Shown here in pieces: positions 23,184-32,284 of a stretch of DNA of 35,535 nt; the stretch's first letter is position 1; each line of letters opens with the position of its first letter. The position numbers and the translations under genes were made by a program. The stretch is from contig CADEGN010000055.1 of assembly GCA_902826865.1 (NCBI GenBank), positions 1 to 35,535 of the forward strand, read 5' to 3'. Under the pieces are notes generated by a model. The model saw only the letters and a program-made list of their open reading frames with translations, ran no database searches and was not told the DNA's origin. Source of the stretch: an uncultured Myxococcales bacterium. GTDB lineage: Bacteria > Myxococcota_A > Polyangia > Nannocystales > Nannocystaceae.

Positions 23184-23298
23184 CGCCGCGGGCGGCATTG
23201 TCCCGCCGCGGCTTTCACCGTGGGCCGCCACCCCGGCGACCGCATCGAATGCCCAACGGTCGGCGCACGTGCGTCGCGGTTTGTGTTACCTGCAGGGG

Positions 23299-25521
23299 GT
23301 GCTCCGCCGCGTTTTCGCGCTCGCCGCCGCCGCCATCGCCGGGGCTTGCCAGGCGCCCGCACCGGCGGCCGACGAGGTTGCGGCAGCTCCAGCCACGCCG
23401 GCCAGCAGTGGCCCAAGCCCGACGGACATCCGACGCGACGGGAATCACCTGCGCGGTGAGCCGAGCCCGTACCTGCAACAGCACGCGCACAACCCGATCG
23501 ATTGGTATCCGTGGGGCTCCGAGGCGCTTGATCGAGCCGCGCGCGAGGGCAAACCGATCTTTCTCAGCATCGGCTACGCCACCTGCCACTGGTGCCACGT
23601 CATGGAGCGGGAGACGTTCTCGGACGACGTCGTTGCCCAGTTCATCAACGATCACTTCGTAGCGATCAAAGTCGACCGGGAGCAACGCCCTGATGTCGAT
23701 GCGCTCTACCTCGAAGCGATCGCTGGAATGGGCGGCGCTACGGGCTGGCCACTCAACGTATTTCTCACCTCCTCTCGGGTGCCGATTCTCGGCGGCACGT
23801 ACTTTCCCCGCGAAGGTGATGGACAACGGCCGGGCTTTCTCGACCTGGCGCGCGAGGTCGAGGCGAGTTGGCGCGCCCAGGGTGAGGATGCGGCCCGTCG
23901 TGGCCGCGCGGTCCTCGACCGCCTCGCCGCTGCCGATCGACAGCCGGGCAACCCCCAGCTCGGTGAAGCTGAACTCAACGCCGCGATCGACCGGCTCGCC
24001 CGCCTACGCGACGATGCGCGTGGAGGCTTCGGCAGTCGGCAGAAATTCCCCCATACGCCCGTTCTCCTGGCCGAGCTGCGTTGGGCCGTTCGCGCCGACG
24101 GTCCAGACAGAGATGAAGCGCGTGAGCACCTTGTGACCACCCTCGAGGCCATGCGTGACGGTGGACTACGCGATCAGCTGGCAGGCACGTTCCACCGCTA
24201 CACCGTCGACGCTGGCTGGCAGGTCCCGCATTTCGAAAAGATGCTCTACGACAACGCGCAGCTGGCTGCCGTGTACCTCGAAGCCGGACGAGCGTTTGGG
24301 CGGCCTGATTTCGTCGCCACGGCGCGCGCTGTCTTAGATGAGCTGCTCGAGAACTGGCGCGTCGAGGGCGGCGGCTTCGTGGTTGGTTTCGACGCAGACG
24401 ATGAACTGGGCGAGGGTCGCTTCTACACGTGGACACGGTCCGAGCTCGATGCACTCCTGGCGCCGACCGAGCGCGACCTCGTCGCCCGCGCGTTTGCCAT
24501 CGACGAGCATGGTCCGTCCGAGCTCCACGGTCGCTCGGTGTTGCGGCGCCAATCCGATGCCGCGGTGGCGACCGCCACGAGTCGAACTGAGGACGGCGTG
24601 CGCACAGCGGTTGAGAAGGCGCGCGGGTTGATGCTCGCCGCACGTGCGCAGCGACCGAAGCCCCAGGTCGACGACAAGATCGTCGTCGGGTGGAATGCCC
24701 TGGCGATCGCAGCGCTCGCCGATGCAAGTCGTTGGCTCGATGAACCGCGCTATCGTGAGGCGGCCGAACAAGCCGCCGCATTTATCACCAGCCGCTGCAC
24801 CGACCCAGATGGTCTGCAGCGCGGCGTCCGCGACACGGTTTCGCTCGGTCCTGCCCAGCTCGAAGACATCGCTGCCTTGGCCTGGGCATCGTTGCGGTTG
24901 CACGCCGCGACCGGAGCACCCGAGCATCTCACCAGCGCGCGTGAGCTAGCCCAACTCCTCGTCGATCACCACTTTGATCGCGCCCGCGGTGGATTTCGCC
25001 GGCGTCGCGATCCCTCGGATCTTCCGCTCGACCCCCTCGACATGCGCGACGGCGTTCAGCCCTCGGGCGGCGCGCTCGCGGCCGCAGTCTTGCTCGAGCT
25101 CGGTGCGCTGGCCGGCGATGACCTCCTGTCGGGAGTCGCCACCACCGCGCTCGCCAGCCGCCGCGACGCCATCGCCGATGATCCGCTTTCGCACGGGATG
25201 TGGCTCGTGGTCTTGGACCAGGCCACAGCCTCGTTGCGCGAGGTGGTGATCGCCGGTGAGCCCGGTGATCCCGCAGCAGCCGCACTATGGCGCGAGGCGG
25301 CGGTTGTGACGTGGTCGCGCGGGTTGCCAGTGCGCGTTCCTGCCGCGGGCGCGCCGCAGCAATGGCTCACGCCTTTTCCGGCGCTTGCCGGCAAGAAGGC
25401 GCTGGGTGGGCGGGCGACCGCATACGTCTGTGAGCGGGGCGCGTGCCAGCTCCCGACCAGCGATCCGAGCGTGCTGCGACAGCAGCTCGGGCTGCGGCGG
25501 CCGGCGACCTCTTCGCGATGA
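23299..25521 (+). CDS. DUF255/YyaL-type lipoprotein with thioredoxin fold
   Basis: A 740-residue protein of the widespread YyaL/SPATA20 family (thioredoxin-like DUF255 domain plus an alpha/alpha-barrel). Its exact reaction is not established. The N-terminal [17 protein letters not shown] looks like a lipoprotein signal with acylation at Cys17, unlike most cytoplasmic family members. [13 protein letters not shown] then C95-H-W-C98 ([15 protein letters not shown]) is the family redox motif. [17 protein letters not shown] and GTYFPREG follow. The (alpha/alpha)6 part includes [23 protein letters not shown] and [14 protein letters not shown], and the end has [15 protein letters not shown] 23299 is used because it gives the signal; the frame is open back to 22942 over the lipoprotein gene. 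The gap from the preceding stop is 115 bp. Confidence 0.88.
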   Translation: MLRRVFALAAAAIAGACQAPAPAADEVAAAPATPASSGPSPTDIRRDGNHLRGEPSPYLQQHAHNPIDWYPWGSEALDRAAREGKPIFLSIGYATCHWCHVMERETFSDDVVAQFINDHFVAIKVDREQRPDVDALYLEAIAGMGGATGWPLNVFLTSSRVPILGGTYFPREGDGQRPGFLDLAREVEASWRAQGEDAARRGRAVLDRLAAADRQPGNPQLGEAELNAAIDRLARLRDDARGGFGSRQKFPHTPVLLAELRWAVRADGPDRDEAREHLVTTLEAMRDGGLRDQLAGTFHRYTVDAGWQVPHFEKMLYDNAQLAAVYLEAGRAFGRPDFVATARAVLDELLENWRVEGGGFVVGFDADDELGEGRFYTWTRSELDALLAPTERDLVARAFAIDEHGPSELHGRSVLRRQSDAAVATATSRTEDGVRTAVEKARGLMLAARAQRPKPQVDDKIVVGWNALAIAALADASRWLDEPRYREAAEQAAAFITSRCTDPDGLQRGVRDTVSLGPAQLEDIAALAWASLRLHAATGAPEHLTSARELAQLLVDHHFDRARGGFRRRRDPSDLPLDPLDMRDGVQPSGGALAAAVLLELGALAGDDLLSGVATTALASRRDAIADDPLSHGMWLVVLDQATASLREVVIAGEPGDPAAAALWREAAVVTWSRGLPVRVPAAGAPQQWLTPFPALAGKKALGGRATAYVCERGACQLPTSDPSVLRQQLGLRRPATSSR

Positions 25522-25626
25522 GCCTAGCGTCGAGGCTTGCCGAGCCACGAACCTACGTGGAGGAGCCGTCGCGCCAAACGGGCGCTGCGTCGCACACGGG
25601 CGCTCTCTTGCGGTAGCGTGCACGCC

Positions 25627-27159
25627 GTGGCGGGTAAACTCGATGCCATCGTCATTGGATCGGGACCCAACGGTCTCGTGGCGGGATGCGTGCTAGCACG
25701 CAAGGGCGCAAGGGTGACATTGCTCGAAGCCAACCCGAACCGAGCGGGCGGCGCCGTCGGATCCGAAACCGCGACCTTACCCGGCTATGTTCACGACGTC
25801 GGGGCCGCGTTCTTCCCGTGGGGCAACCTCAGCCCGGCATTTCGCAGCCTGGCGCTCGGCGAGTTCGGTCTACGTTGGTGCTCGGGTGAGTTTGAAAGCT
25901 GTCATCCCGCCCCCGACGGAAGCTACGCAGCGATCGCCCGCGAACACGACCGCAGCGCGAAGCACTTCGGTTCACCAGAGGATGGCGACACCTGGCGTCA
26001 GCTCGCGACTTGGTATGCATCGATCGAAACCAAGGTCATCGACCTCCTCATGCGGCCATTTCCCGCGGTCTCGCCCGTCGTCCAGCTCGGACCGGCACAC
26101 CTCGCCCGCCTGAGTGCGGTATTTGGCAGGAGCGGCCGCGGCTTCGCCGAGCGCACGTTCAAGGGTGTCGCCGCGCGCCGAGTTCTTCCCGGACTCGCAC
26201 TCCACGTCGATGTCGGCCCCGATGATTGGTTTGGCGCGGCGCTTGGGTTCATGCTCGGGATGACGGCAACAACTGGGGGGTACATCGTGCCCGCCGGCGG
26301 CGCCCAGGCCCTCGCCGACGCCCTGGTGCGCGCGCTCGAGGCCCATGGCGGCCAGGTGTTTCTTGGCACCCGCGTCGACCGCGTGATCGTCCGCGACGAG
26401 CGGGCATGCGGGGTTCGATTGCAAGACGGAACGGAGATCGATGCCGAGGTGGTGTTGGCCGACACCGACGTCGGCAAGCTCATGCTCGAACTCGTCGAGC
26501 CCGAGTATGTGCCAGCGCGCGTGCTGGACTTCATGCGCGGGTACCCCCGTGGATGGGGCACGTTCAAGGTCGACTGGGCCCTGACGTCACCGGTCCCGTG
26601 GACCTGCGAAGTCGCCCGGCGCAGCGCCGTCGTCCATGCGGGTGATTCGCTCGACGACCTCTCGCGATTCACCGCACAGGTGCGCCGCGGTGAGTTGCCG
26701 GCGAACCCATACCTCGTGGTCGGCCAACAGAGCCTGCTCGATCCCTCGCGCGCGCCCGAGGGTCGGCACACCCTCTGGGCCTACTCGCGCGTGCCGCCGC
26801 GGGTCGAAGGCGGCTGGGCGGCTGCCGCGGAGGCCTTCGCCGATCGCGTCGATGCGCGACTCGAGGCCCTTGCGCCGGGCTTCCGGCGCACGATCGCCGC
26901 TCGCCGCGTCGTCTCCCCGGTTGGGCTCGAGGCGATGGACGCCAACCTCGTCGGTGGCGACCTCGGCGGCGGCTCGAACGCGTGGCATCGACAGTTGCTG
27001 TTCCGTCCCCTGTTTCCGTATTTCCGCTATCGGACGCCGGTGCGCGGGCTCTACTTGTGTTCGAGCTATGCGCATCCCGGTGCCGGCGTGCATGGCATGT
27101 GTGGGTTCAATGCCGCCGCGATCGCGCTGCGCGAACTCGAAGCGAACCGCAGGGACTAA
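25627..27159 (+). CDS. CrtI/PYROXD2-like FAD-dependent oxidoreductase
   Basis: A 510-residue flavoprotein of the phytoene-desaturase-like amine-oxidase superfamily. The FAD motif DAIVIGSGPNGLVAGCVLAR opens the protein; LLEANPNRAGGAVGSE follows, and the C-terminal FAD segment is GLYLCSSYAHPGAGVHGMCG. The middle includes GGYIVPAGGAQALADALVRA, typical of this group. The substrate is unknown: carotenoid-like or other lipid desaturation or isomerisation is possible, but nothing here proves it. GTG 25627 or GTG 25618 could be the start; the first is preferred as it lies just before the FAD strand. It is in the same direction as, and 105 bp after, the DUF255 gene. No carotenoid biosynthesis partner is visible nearby. 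Confidence 0.8.
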   Translation: MAGKLDAIVIGSGPNGLVAGCVLARKGARVTLLEANPNRAGGAVGSETATLPGYVHDVGAAFFPWGNLSPAFRSLALGEFGLRWCSGEFESCHPAPDGSYAAIAREHDRSAKHFGSPEDGDTWRQLATWYASIETKVIDLLMRPFPAVSPVVQLGPAHLARLSAVFGRSGRGFAERTFKGVAARRVLPGLALHVDVGPDDWFGAALGFMLGMTATTGGYIVPAGGAQALADALVRALEAHGGQVFLGTRVDRVIVRDERACGVRLQDGTEIDAEVVLADTDVGKLMLELVEPEYVPARVLDFMRGYPRGWGTFKVDWALTSPVPWTCEVARRSAVVHAGDSLDDLSRFTAQVRRGELPANPYLVVGQQSLLDPSRAPEGRHTLWAYSRVPPRVEGGWAAAAEAFADRVDARLEALAPGFRRTIAARRVVSPVGLEAMDANLVGGDLGGGSNAWHRQLLFRPLFPYFRYRTPVRGLYLCSSYAHPGAGVHGMCGFNAAAIALRELEANRRD

Positions 27160-27428
27160 CTCCTCGCGACCCGATCACAAATCGCTGCCGAGCGGATCTC
27201 GGTGCCACAACCGCCGAGGACGTTCCGCGAGCTGCGCCGAGATGCATTGGAATCTCAGTGCTCGTCCCCACGCCTTCGACACTGTGCCCTTTTTCGACCC
27301 TTCGGGTTCAGCGCCACTTGAGCTCGCCACGTGCTCATCCCGTGGACCGGATCGCATGTCGATCGCCGCAAATGGGCCCGCGGCCCTAATCCATCGCGTA
27401 ATTGCTACAGAACCGCTAGCGTAGTCGC
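27160..27428. other. 269-bp intergenic stretch without a convincing gene
   Basis: The gap before the MepA-like gene is less GC-rich than its surroundings in places (CCCTTTTTCGACCC around 27282-27300, AATTGCTACAG near 27400). Open frames cross it on both strands, including a minus frame with GTVSKAWGRALRFQ, but none has a clear start, domain or ribosome binding site. It probably carries the promoter of the next gene and may hold a decayed gene. Confidence 0.4.
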
Positions 27429-28412
27429 GTGCGTCGATGGTCGACACACATGTTGGCACTGGCGACAACGTGGTTGTTCGCCAGCAGCGCTGCGTTTCCT
27501 GACGCGCCACGGATCGACGCACCGCTCGTGTTCGACGAGCTTCGTCCGGCAAGCGGTTACGGGGCGATCATCCCGTTCGAGCCGCGTGGACAGGTGAATC
27601 TCGATCGCGTGTGGTGGACCGCGCCTCGGGCTGAGACGGTGAAGCAGCTTGGTGAGCGATTCGGCGTCCCTGCCGAGGAGATGCGTGCGCTCGATCCAAG
27701 TTTCATCGGTCCGCGTGTGCGCGCGGGCCAGCGGGTCCTCGTTTATCGCCACGACGCTAGGACACCATCGCGCTCGGTCGGCGCACCAAATCGCGGCCGT
27801 ATCGAGCATGCAGCCCCATTCCCTGAGGGCAGCGGCTGGCGTCTGCGTGCGTATCGGCCGCGCGCGTGGGCGACGCGGCATGTCGTCGGCGAGCTCGTTT
27901 CGGCGATCGGCGAGTGGCGCGAGCGATTTCCAACGGCTCAACCGGTCTTGATCGGCGAGCTGTCCCGTCGCGACGGCGGCCGAGTCCGGCCCCATCGCTC
28001 CCACCGCAGCGGGCGGGACGTCGACATCGGTTACGTCCTGCTCGCCCCGCCCGCTGCCCACAAATTCACGGTGGCGACGCCCCATACGCTTGACGCCGCC
28101 GCGACCTGGGCGCTTGTCCAACAACTGTTGGCCAGCGGTAGCGTCGAATCGATCTTCATGGCCGCCCGGGTGCAGGTGCAGCTGCTGCCTCACGCGCTGC
28201 CCCACGTCGATCCCGCCCGTTTACGGTCTGTGTTCTCGGTTCTCGCCACCGACCCGCGGGCGAGAAAGCGCGCGATCCTCCGACCGTGGGGCGGGCACGA
28301 CGATCACATGCACGTGCGCTTCGCATGCACCGATGCCGACATCCGATGCGGCGCTGCCGACCGTCGCCGGTCGAAGAAGAAGCGCAAGAAAGGCCGAGCG
28401 AAGCGGCGCTGA
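27429..28412 (+). CDS. Exported LysM / MepA-like (M74) murein endopeptidase, second copy
   Basis: A 327-residue relative of the gene at 9148-10290, expected to cut peptidoglycan crosslinks in the periplasm. A signal peptide (HMLALATTWLFASSAAF) is followed by one degenerate LysM-like repeat (about 62-106, AETVKQLGERFGVPAEEM) and the M74 domain. The metal motifs are PH189-R-S-H192-RSGRD-V-D199 and GGHDDHMHVRFAC near the end. The last 20 residues are strongly basic (SKKKRKKGRAKRR), unlike the other copy, and could bind cell wall polymers or nucleic acid. GTG 27429 is the start that yields the signal. It stands alone, convergent with the FHA gene 65 bases away. Paralogy is clear in motifs; the two differ in LysM number and tail. 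Confidence 0.83.
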   Translation: MRRWSTHMLALATTWLFASSAAFPDAPRIDAPLVFDELRPASGYGAIIPFEPRGQVNLDRVWWTAPRAETVKQLGERFGVPAEEMRALDPSFIGPRVRAGQRVLVYRHDARTPSRSVGAPNRGRIEHAAPFPEGSGWRLRAYRPRAWATRHVVGELVSAIGEWRERFPTAQPVLIGELSRRDGGRVRPHRSHRSGRDVDIGYVLLAPPAAHKFTVATPHTLDAAATWALVQQLLASGSVESIFMAARVQVQLLPHALPHVDPARLRSVFSVLATDPRARKRAILRPWGGHDDHMHVRFACTDADIRCGAADRRRSKKKRKKGRAKRR

Positions 28413-28477
28413 GCCGAGCGCACCGCTACGGGACGGATCTCCGGGTCCGCGCGGTCTCAGCGAAACGCGACCGGTGG

Positions 28478-29716
28478 TTACTCGACCGTGACGCCGTTAT
28501 CGGAACACGTGGCTACTGCGTCTTGACGCTGCGAACCCTTGAGCTTGGCGATCGCGCGCTTGGCCTTGCCCGCATCCCCCATCTTGCACGCTGCAAGGGC
28601 CATCATCGCCGCCGCGTCGGAGCTGTGCTTGGCGGCGTAGGCTTTGCTCGCAAGGTCGTACGCCTCGCCGAAGCGGCCGGCGAACTTGGCCGCGCGTGCG
28701 TCGGCCATCAACGCGACTGCATCGACGGTTGGAGCAGGCGCTGGAGGTGGCTTCGTCGGCGTGGCCGGTGGCGGCTTCTTCGTCGGCGTGGTCGGCGGCA
28801 CCTTCTGCGGGTCCGACTTCGGCGAATCTGGCTTCGGCAACCTGGGACGAGGAGGCGTGACCGGCTCGACTTCGGGCTCGTCGCCGTCGTCACTCTCGAT
28901 TGCGGCAGCGCCGCCCGATGTTGACGCGGGAAGATCCGGCGGCGACGGGGTGACGATCGGTTCCGCCGTCTTCTGCTCAACCCTCACGGCTGGGGGAGCC
29001 TGTGCTGCAGTCAGAGGCTTCGCCGGGATCGCCGGCGTCGGCTTGCTGTCGGCGGGTGCATTCACGGAGCTGAGCGCGCCGTCGGCCTTGGCGATCCCGG
29101 GGCTCCGCTCACCCGTACGTTGGAGGAACCAGTAACCACCCGCCGCGAGGCCGCCAACCAACAACACCGCGATCGCAACCATCGCGCCGGTCCCCTTGGA
29201 CCGGTCGCTCGGCGGCATCCCGCGCGTCATCGGGACCTGTCCGGACTCGTACATCCCCGCGGGCGAAACCACTGCGACCGGTTGGCTCACCGACTGCGGA
29301 CCAGACGAAAGCACCGCGATCTCTTCGGGGCTCAGGCGCGGAAGATTGCTGCTTGAGCTGGCGAGCACCGGCTCGACGTCGTTCGCGGCGCGCTGCCGAT
29401 CGTAGTTGAGCGCGCGGCGATCGACGTCTTCGGTGAGCGCGAGGTGGTAGTCGCCGATCTGAACGACGTCACCCTCGTTGAGCAACACACGGCCGTCGAC
29501 GGCGCGACCGTTGACCTTGACGCCGTTGTAGCTGCCAAGATCCTCGATCACCCACTTCTCGGCGTCCGGGAAAAGCCGGGCGTGGCGGCGGGAGACGTTC
29601 TTTTCGGTAAGCTGGATCGTGTTGCCCTGCTGGCGGCCGATCGTGATCGCCTCGGTGCCGAGCGGCACGACGGTCGTGCTGCCCTCGTCGTCCTCGATAA
29701 TGAGGCGTAGGGACAT
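28478..29716 (-). CDS. FHA-domain membrane protein with C-terminal helical domain
   Basis: A 412-residue signalling protein. Residues 1-95 form a forkhead-associated domain that binds phosphothreonine: ITIGRQQGN (Arg28), NVSRRHARLF (Ser42 to His45) and GSYNGVKVNG (Asn64). A linker leads to one membrane helix at about 178-198 (AMVAIAVLLVGGLAAGGYWF). A Pro/Lys-rich stretch (PTTPTKKPPPATPTKPPP) follows, then a helical TPR-like end (ADARAAKFAGRFGEAYDLAS). The FHA domain would be cytoplasmic and the Pro-rich part periplasmic. Myxobacteria have many Ser/Thr kinases that could supply the phosphothreonine partner, but none is encoded here. ATG 29716 follows a good promoter candidate and sits directly before the FHA domain. 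Downstream of yibQ on the same strand, 169 bp away. Confidence 0.87.
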   Translation of the reverse strand: MSLRLIIEDDEGSTTVVPLGTEAITIGRQQGNTIQLTEKNVSRRHARLFPDAEKWVIEDLGSYNGVKVNGRAVDGRVLLNEGDVVQIGDYHLALTEDVDRRALNYDRQRAANDVEPVLASSSSNLPRLSPEEIAVLSSGPQSVSQPVAVVSPAGMYESGQVPMTRGMPPSDRSKGTGAMVAIAVLLVGGLAAGGYWFLQRTGERSPGIAKADGALSSVNAPADSKPTPAIPAKPLTAAQAPPAVRVEQKTAEPIVTPSPPDLPASTSGGAAAIESDDGDEPEVEPVTPPRPRLPKPDSPKSDPQKVPPTTPTKKPPPATPTKPPPAPAPTVDAVALMADARAAKFAGRFGEAYDLASKAYAAKHSSDAAAMMALAACKMGDAGKAKRAIAKLKGSQRQDAVATCSDNGVTVE

Positions 29717-29729
29717 CAAACTGTTTGAG

Positions 29730-29757
29730 GTTATGAAGGACCGCAAAAGCGTGTCAA
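29730..29757 (-). promoter_or_regulatory. Promoter for the FHA gene
   Basis: On the minus strand TTGACA (29757-29752) is a perfect -35, followed after 16 bases by CATAAC (29735-29730), a -10 with four of six matches. The start codon at 29716 is only 13 bases after the -10, so the message would have a very short leader. This supports transcription separate from the ftsEX operon upstream. Confidence 0.4.
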
Positions 29758-29885
29758 TACTGGCGGCGCAGCAGGCGGCAAATACGAGCCTGCGCTGCGG
29801 CAGGGGCTTGACGGTCTGCGTGGGCGACAGGGTCGCACCGACCGTAGGGCCACAGTGCCGGGCCCTGCGTAGAGAAACCCCCAGC

Positions 29886-30797
29886 TCAGGGCACGCCGGC
29901 GGGCTCCACCGCCCGGAGCAGCTGTGATACTGGGTAGATGCCGACTCCCTGCCGCCGCAGCTCGGGAAGGCGCGCGTCGAGCACGCGGATGACTTCCGGC
30001 GACGGGTGCGCGATCGCGACAGTTGGCCGCTCGCGGCTCATCTTGGCGGCCTGACTCAGCGCGCGATCGATCGCCTCCTCGGTCGGGTCCTCGTCCAAAA
30101 ACACGGCCCGCGGGAGGGTGCGCACGCCGGCGCGGCGAGCGGCCGACTCGGCTTGTGTCGCCGCCGTCGTCCGCGAGTCGACAAAATACAGACCGCGATC
30201 GCGCAGAACGGACATGAGCGAATCCATCGCCACCGCATCGGCACTGAGCCGCGAGCCCATGTGGTTGTTGACGCCCACTGCCGCCGGGACGATGCCGAGC
30301 GCGAACTCGAGTTTCGCGCGCAACGTATCGGGATCGTCGTCGACTCGCAAGAACGTCTCGCGCACTTCTGCGCCGGCTTGCATGTGCGAAGCGTCGATCG
30401 GCTCCATCGGCAGATGCAGCATGATCTCGCGGTAGCGCCTGCGGTCGCCACGCAATCGCAATTGCGCGCCGGCGGCGTATACGGAGCCCGGCAGAACGCT
30501 GAACGTCAGCTGAAACCGAAGGCCGAGCAGCTGTTCGAACAGATGCAACTCGCGCCCAACATCGTCGATCACAATAGCGAGGTGCCCCTGCGCCTCGGGC
30601 CACGGTATGACAACGTCCCCGCGCTCGCGCTGCCACGCGCGCGTGTCATCGACCAAGCGATCGATCCCGCGTTGAATCGCGGCGATCTCTTCGTGCGTCA
30701 TCGCCGGCGGTGAGGCTGGTGCGGGCGCCACGACGAAACCAACACAGGCCGCGGCGATCCACGCGAGCAGCAAAGCTTGGCGGGGGAGGATCGGCAT
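29886..30797 (-). CDS. YibQ-type divergent polysaccharide deacetylase
   Basis: A 303-residue exported protein of the divergent polysaccharide deacetylase family (E. coli YibQ). The exact substrate is not established, though a role at the cell wall is likely. The signal peptide is PRQALLLAWIAAACVGFVVA. Core motifs are HLAIVIDDVG (metal-site acids), MLHLPMEP, GVNNHMGSRLS, FVDSRTT and TVAIAHPSPEVIRVL. Its ATG (30797) lies one base after the stop of the upstream ctpA-like gene, so the two are translationally linked. In E. coli yibQ also lies next to envC, and the conserved neighbourhood supports a shared role in septal wall remodelling. ATG 30797 is chosen because it gives the signal; the open frame reaches back to 30872. 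Confidence 0.86.
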   Translation of the reverse strand: MPILPRQALLLAWIAAACVGFVVAPAPASPPAMTHEEIAAIQRGIDRLVDDTRAWQRERGDVVIPWPEAQGHLAIVIDDVGRELHLFEQLLGLRFQLTFSVLPGSVYAAGAQLRLRGDRRRYREIMLHLPMEPIDASHMQAGAEVRETFLRVDDDPDTLRAKLEFALGIVPAAVGVNNHMGSRLSADAVAMDSLMSVLRDRGLYFVDSRTTAATQAESAARRAGVRTLPRAVFLDEDPTEEAIDRALSQAAKMSRERPTVAIAHPSPEVIRVLDARLPELRRQGVGIYPVSQLLRAVEPAGVP

Positions 30798-30798
30798 G

Positions 30799-32151
30799 TC
30801 AGCGTCGCAGACGAGGGCGCAGGCGATCCCACGCGAGCAGATGCTGCACCGCCGTGCGCAGCTGGACGTCATCGCCCGCAGCGATCACCGCCGGGCTCTC
30901 ATCGACCAAAGGTGGCATCTTGCGCCCAAAGTCGGAGGGGACGAGATGCCGCGGGGCGTCGCGCTCGGGCGCCAGCTCGGGCCGTGAGTCGGCGATCGGC
31001 AGGGCGCGAGGATCGCCAGCGCCGACATGGACGTCAGGGGTGATCCCGCTCGCCTGGATCAGGCGATCGGCCGGCGTGTAGTAGAGCGCGGTGGTCAGCT
31101 TGAGCAGGCTGCCATCGTCGAGCTCAAACGGGGCTTGAACCGAGCCCTTGCCGTAGGTGCGCTCGCCGATGATAAGCGCACGCCCGTGATCCTGGAGCGC
31201 CCCCGCGACGATTTCGGACGCACTGGCCGAGGCTTTGTTAACGAGGACAATCAGGGGTAGCTCGCTCTCGGTGCCGGGTCGATAGGCGCGAGCCTCGTCG
31301 ATGAGCGTGCCGCGGCGGCCTCGGGTACGCACGATGATGCCTTCATCGACGAAAACATCCGCGACACCAATCGCCTCGTCGAGCAAGCCCCCGCCGTTGT
31401 CGCGTAGATCGAGTACCACGCCGCGCAGCCCTTGCTTGCCAGCGTGCTTGCGCAGCTCAGCGAGTGCGCCCTTGATCTCACGCGTTGCGTTCTCAGGAAA
31501 GTCTCGCAGCCGCATGATCGCGAGGCCCTCACCGAGCATTCGCGACTCGACGGCCGGTGGATCGATGATCTCGCGCGTGAGCGTGACGCTGCGCGCGATC
31601 CCGCGCACCGGATCCTCAACGCTCACCTTGATGGCCGTACCCGGCTCGCCGCGGACCGCAGAGATGGCGCGCTGGAGGTCGGGGAACTGCGCGATCGATC
31701 GACCATCGATGCGTGTGATCTGGTGGCCGACGGCGATGTCGGCGTCGTCGGCCGGGCTGTCGGGGATCACATCGCGGACGTCGAGAAAGCGGGAGCCATC
31801 CGGTTTGCGTCCAAGCACAACCACCATGCCGACGCCGCCGAACGCCCCCTCGATGTCTTCGCGAAGGACACGAGCTTCGGCCGGCACGAGAAACGTGCTG
31901 TGAGGATCGAGCTGGCTAACCAAGCCGGCAATCGCCGCGTAGACCAACTGCTCGCCATCGACCGGGCGTACGTAGTGTTGTTCGACAATCGCCAGGGCGC
32001 GCGCGAACATGTCGAGCTTCTGATAGCGCGAGTGGCTGGCCGGCGCGCGCTGAACCGCATCGGCGGCGACCGCCGGGCGCAGTCCGGCGCCGATCCCGGT
32101 CCCAAGAACAAGCGAGGCGACGCAGGAGAGGACAACGTTGCGGGTTCGCAC
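30799..32151 (-). CDS. ctpA: S41-family C-terminal processing peptidase (CtpA)
   Basis: A 450-residue exported PDZ-containing serine protease that trims periplasmic proteins from the C-terminus. A signal anchor (VVLSCVASLVLGTGIGAG) precedes a PDZ domain at about 100-180 (GAFGGVGMVV, DIAVGHQITRIDGRSI). The S41 catalytic dyad is Ser310 (NKASASASEIV) and Lys335 (TYGKGSVQ), separated by 25 residues as in E. coli Tsp. LDLRDNGGGLLDEA is also typical. GTG 32151 gives the anchor; an open frame reaches 32307 but its codons look basic and non-signal-like. A 133-bp gap separates it from envC, with the yibQ start one base after its stop. CtpA-type proteases elsewhere process peptidoglycan hydrolases, so a link to the wall genes around it is likely. 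Confidence 0.93.
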   Translation of the reverse strand: MRTRNVVLSCVASLVLGTGIGAGLRPAVAADAVQRAPASHSRYQKLDMFARALAIVEQHYVRPVDGEQLVYAAIAGLVSQLDPHSTFLVPAEARVLREDIEGAFGGVGMVVVLGRKPDGSRFLDVRDVIPDSPADDADIAVGHQITRIDGRSIAQFPDLQRAISAVRGEPGTAIKVSVEDPVRGIARSVTLTREIIDPPAVESRMLGEGLAIMRLRDFPENATREIKGALAELRKHAGKQGLRGVVLDLRDNGGGLLDEAIGVADVFVDEGIIVRTRGRRGTLIDEARAYRPGTESELPLIVLVNKASASASEIVAGALQDHGRALIIGERTYGKGSVQAPFELDDGSLLKLTTALYYTPADRLIQASGITPDVHVGAGDPRALPIADSRPELAPERDAPRHLVPSDFGRKMPPLVDESPAVIAAGDDVQLRTAVQHLLAWDRLRPRLRR

Positions 32152-32284
32152 GAATCCATCGTGACCGGCACAGCGGCGGGTTTCAAGCGCCGAGCGAGCC
32201 AAGCGGGCTGCGCGAGTGCATCTCGAAGCTCCCCACGGTCGGTCGGGCCAGCGTCTGGCCACGGTCCAGCCACGGTCCACGACA

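Noticed and set aside
25627..27159. CrtI-like flavoprotein as a carotenoid biosynthesis gene
   Set aside because: No phytoene synthase, cyclase or other carotenoid gene is nearby, and the family is broad.
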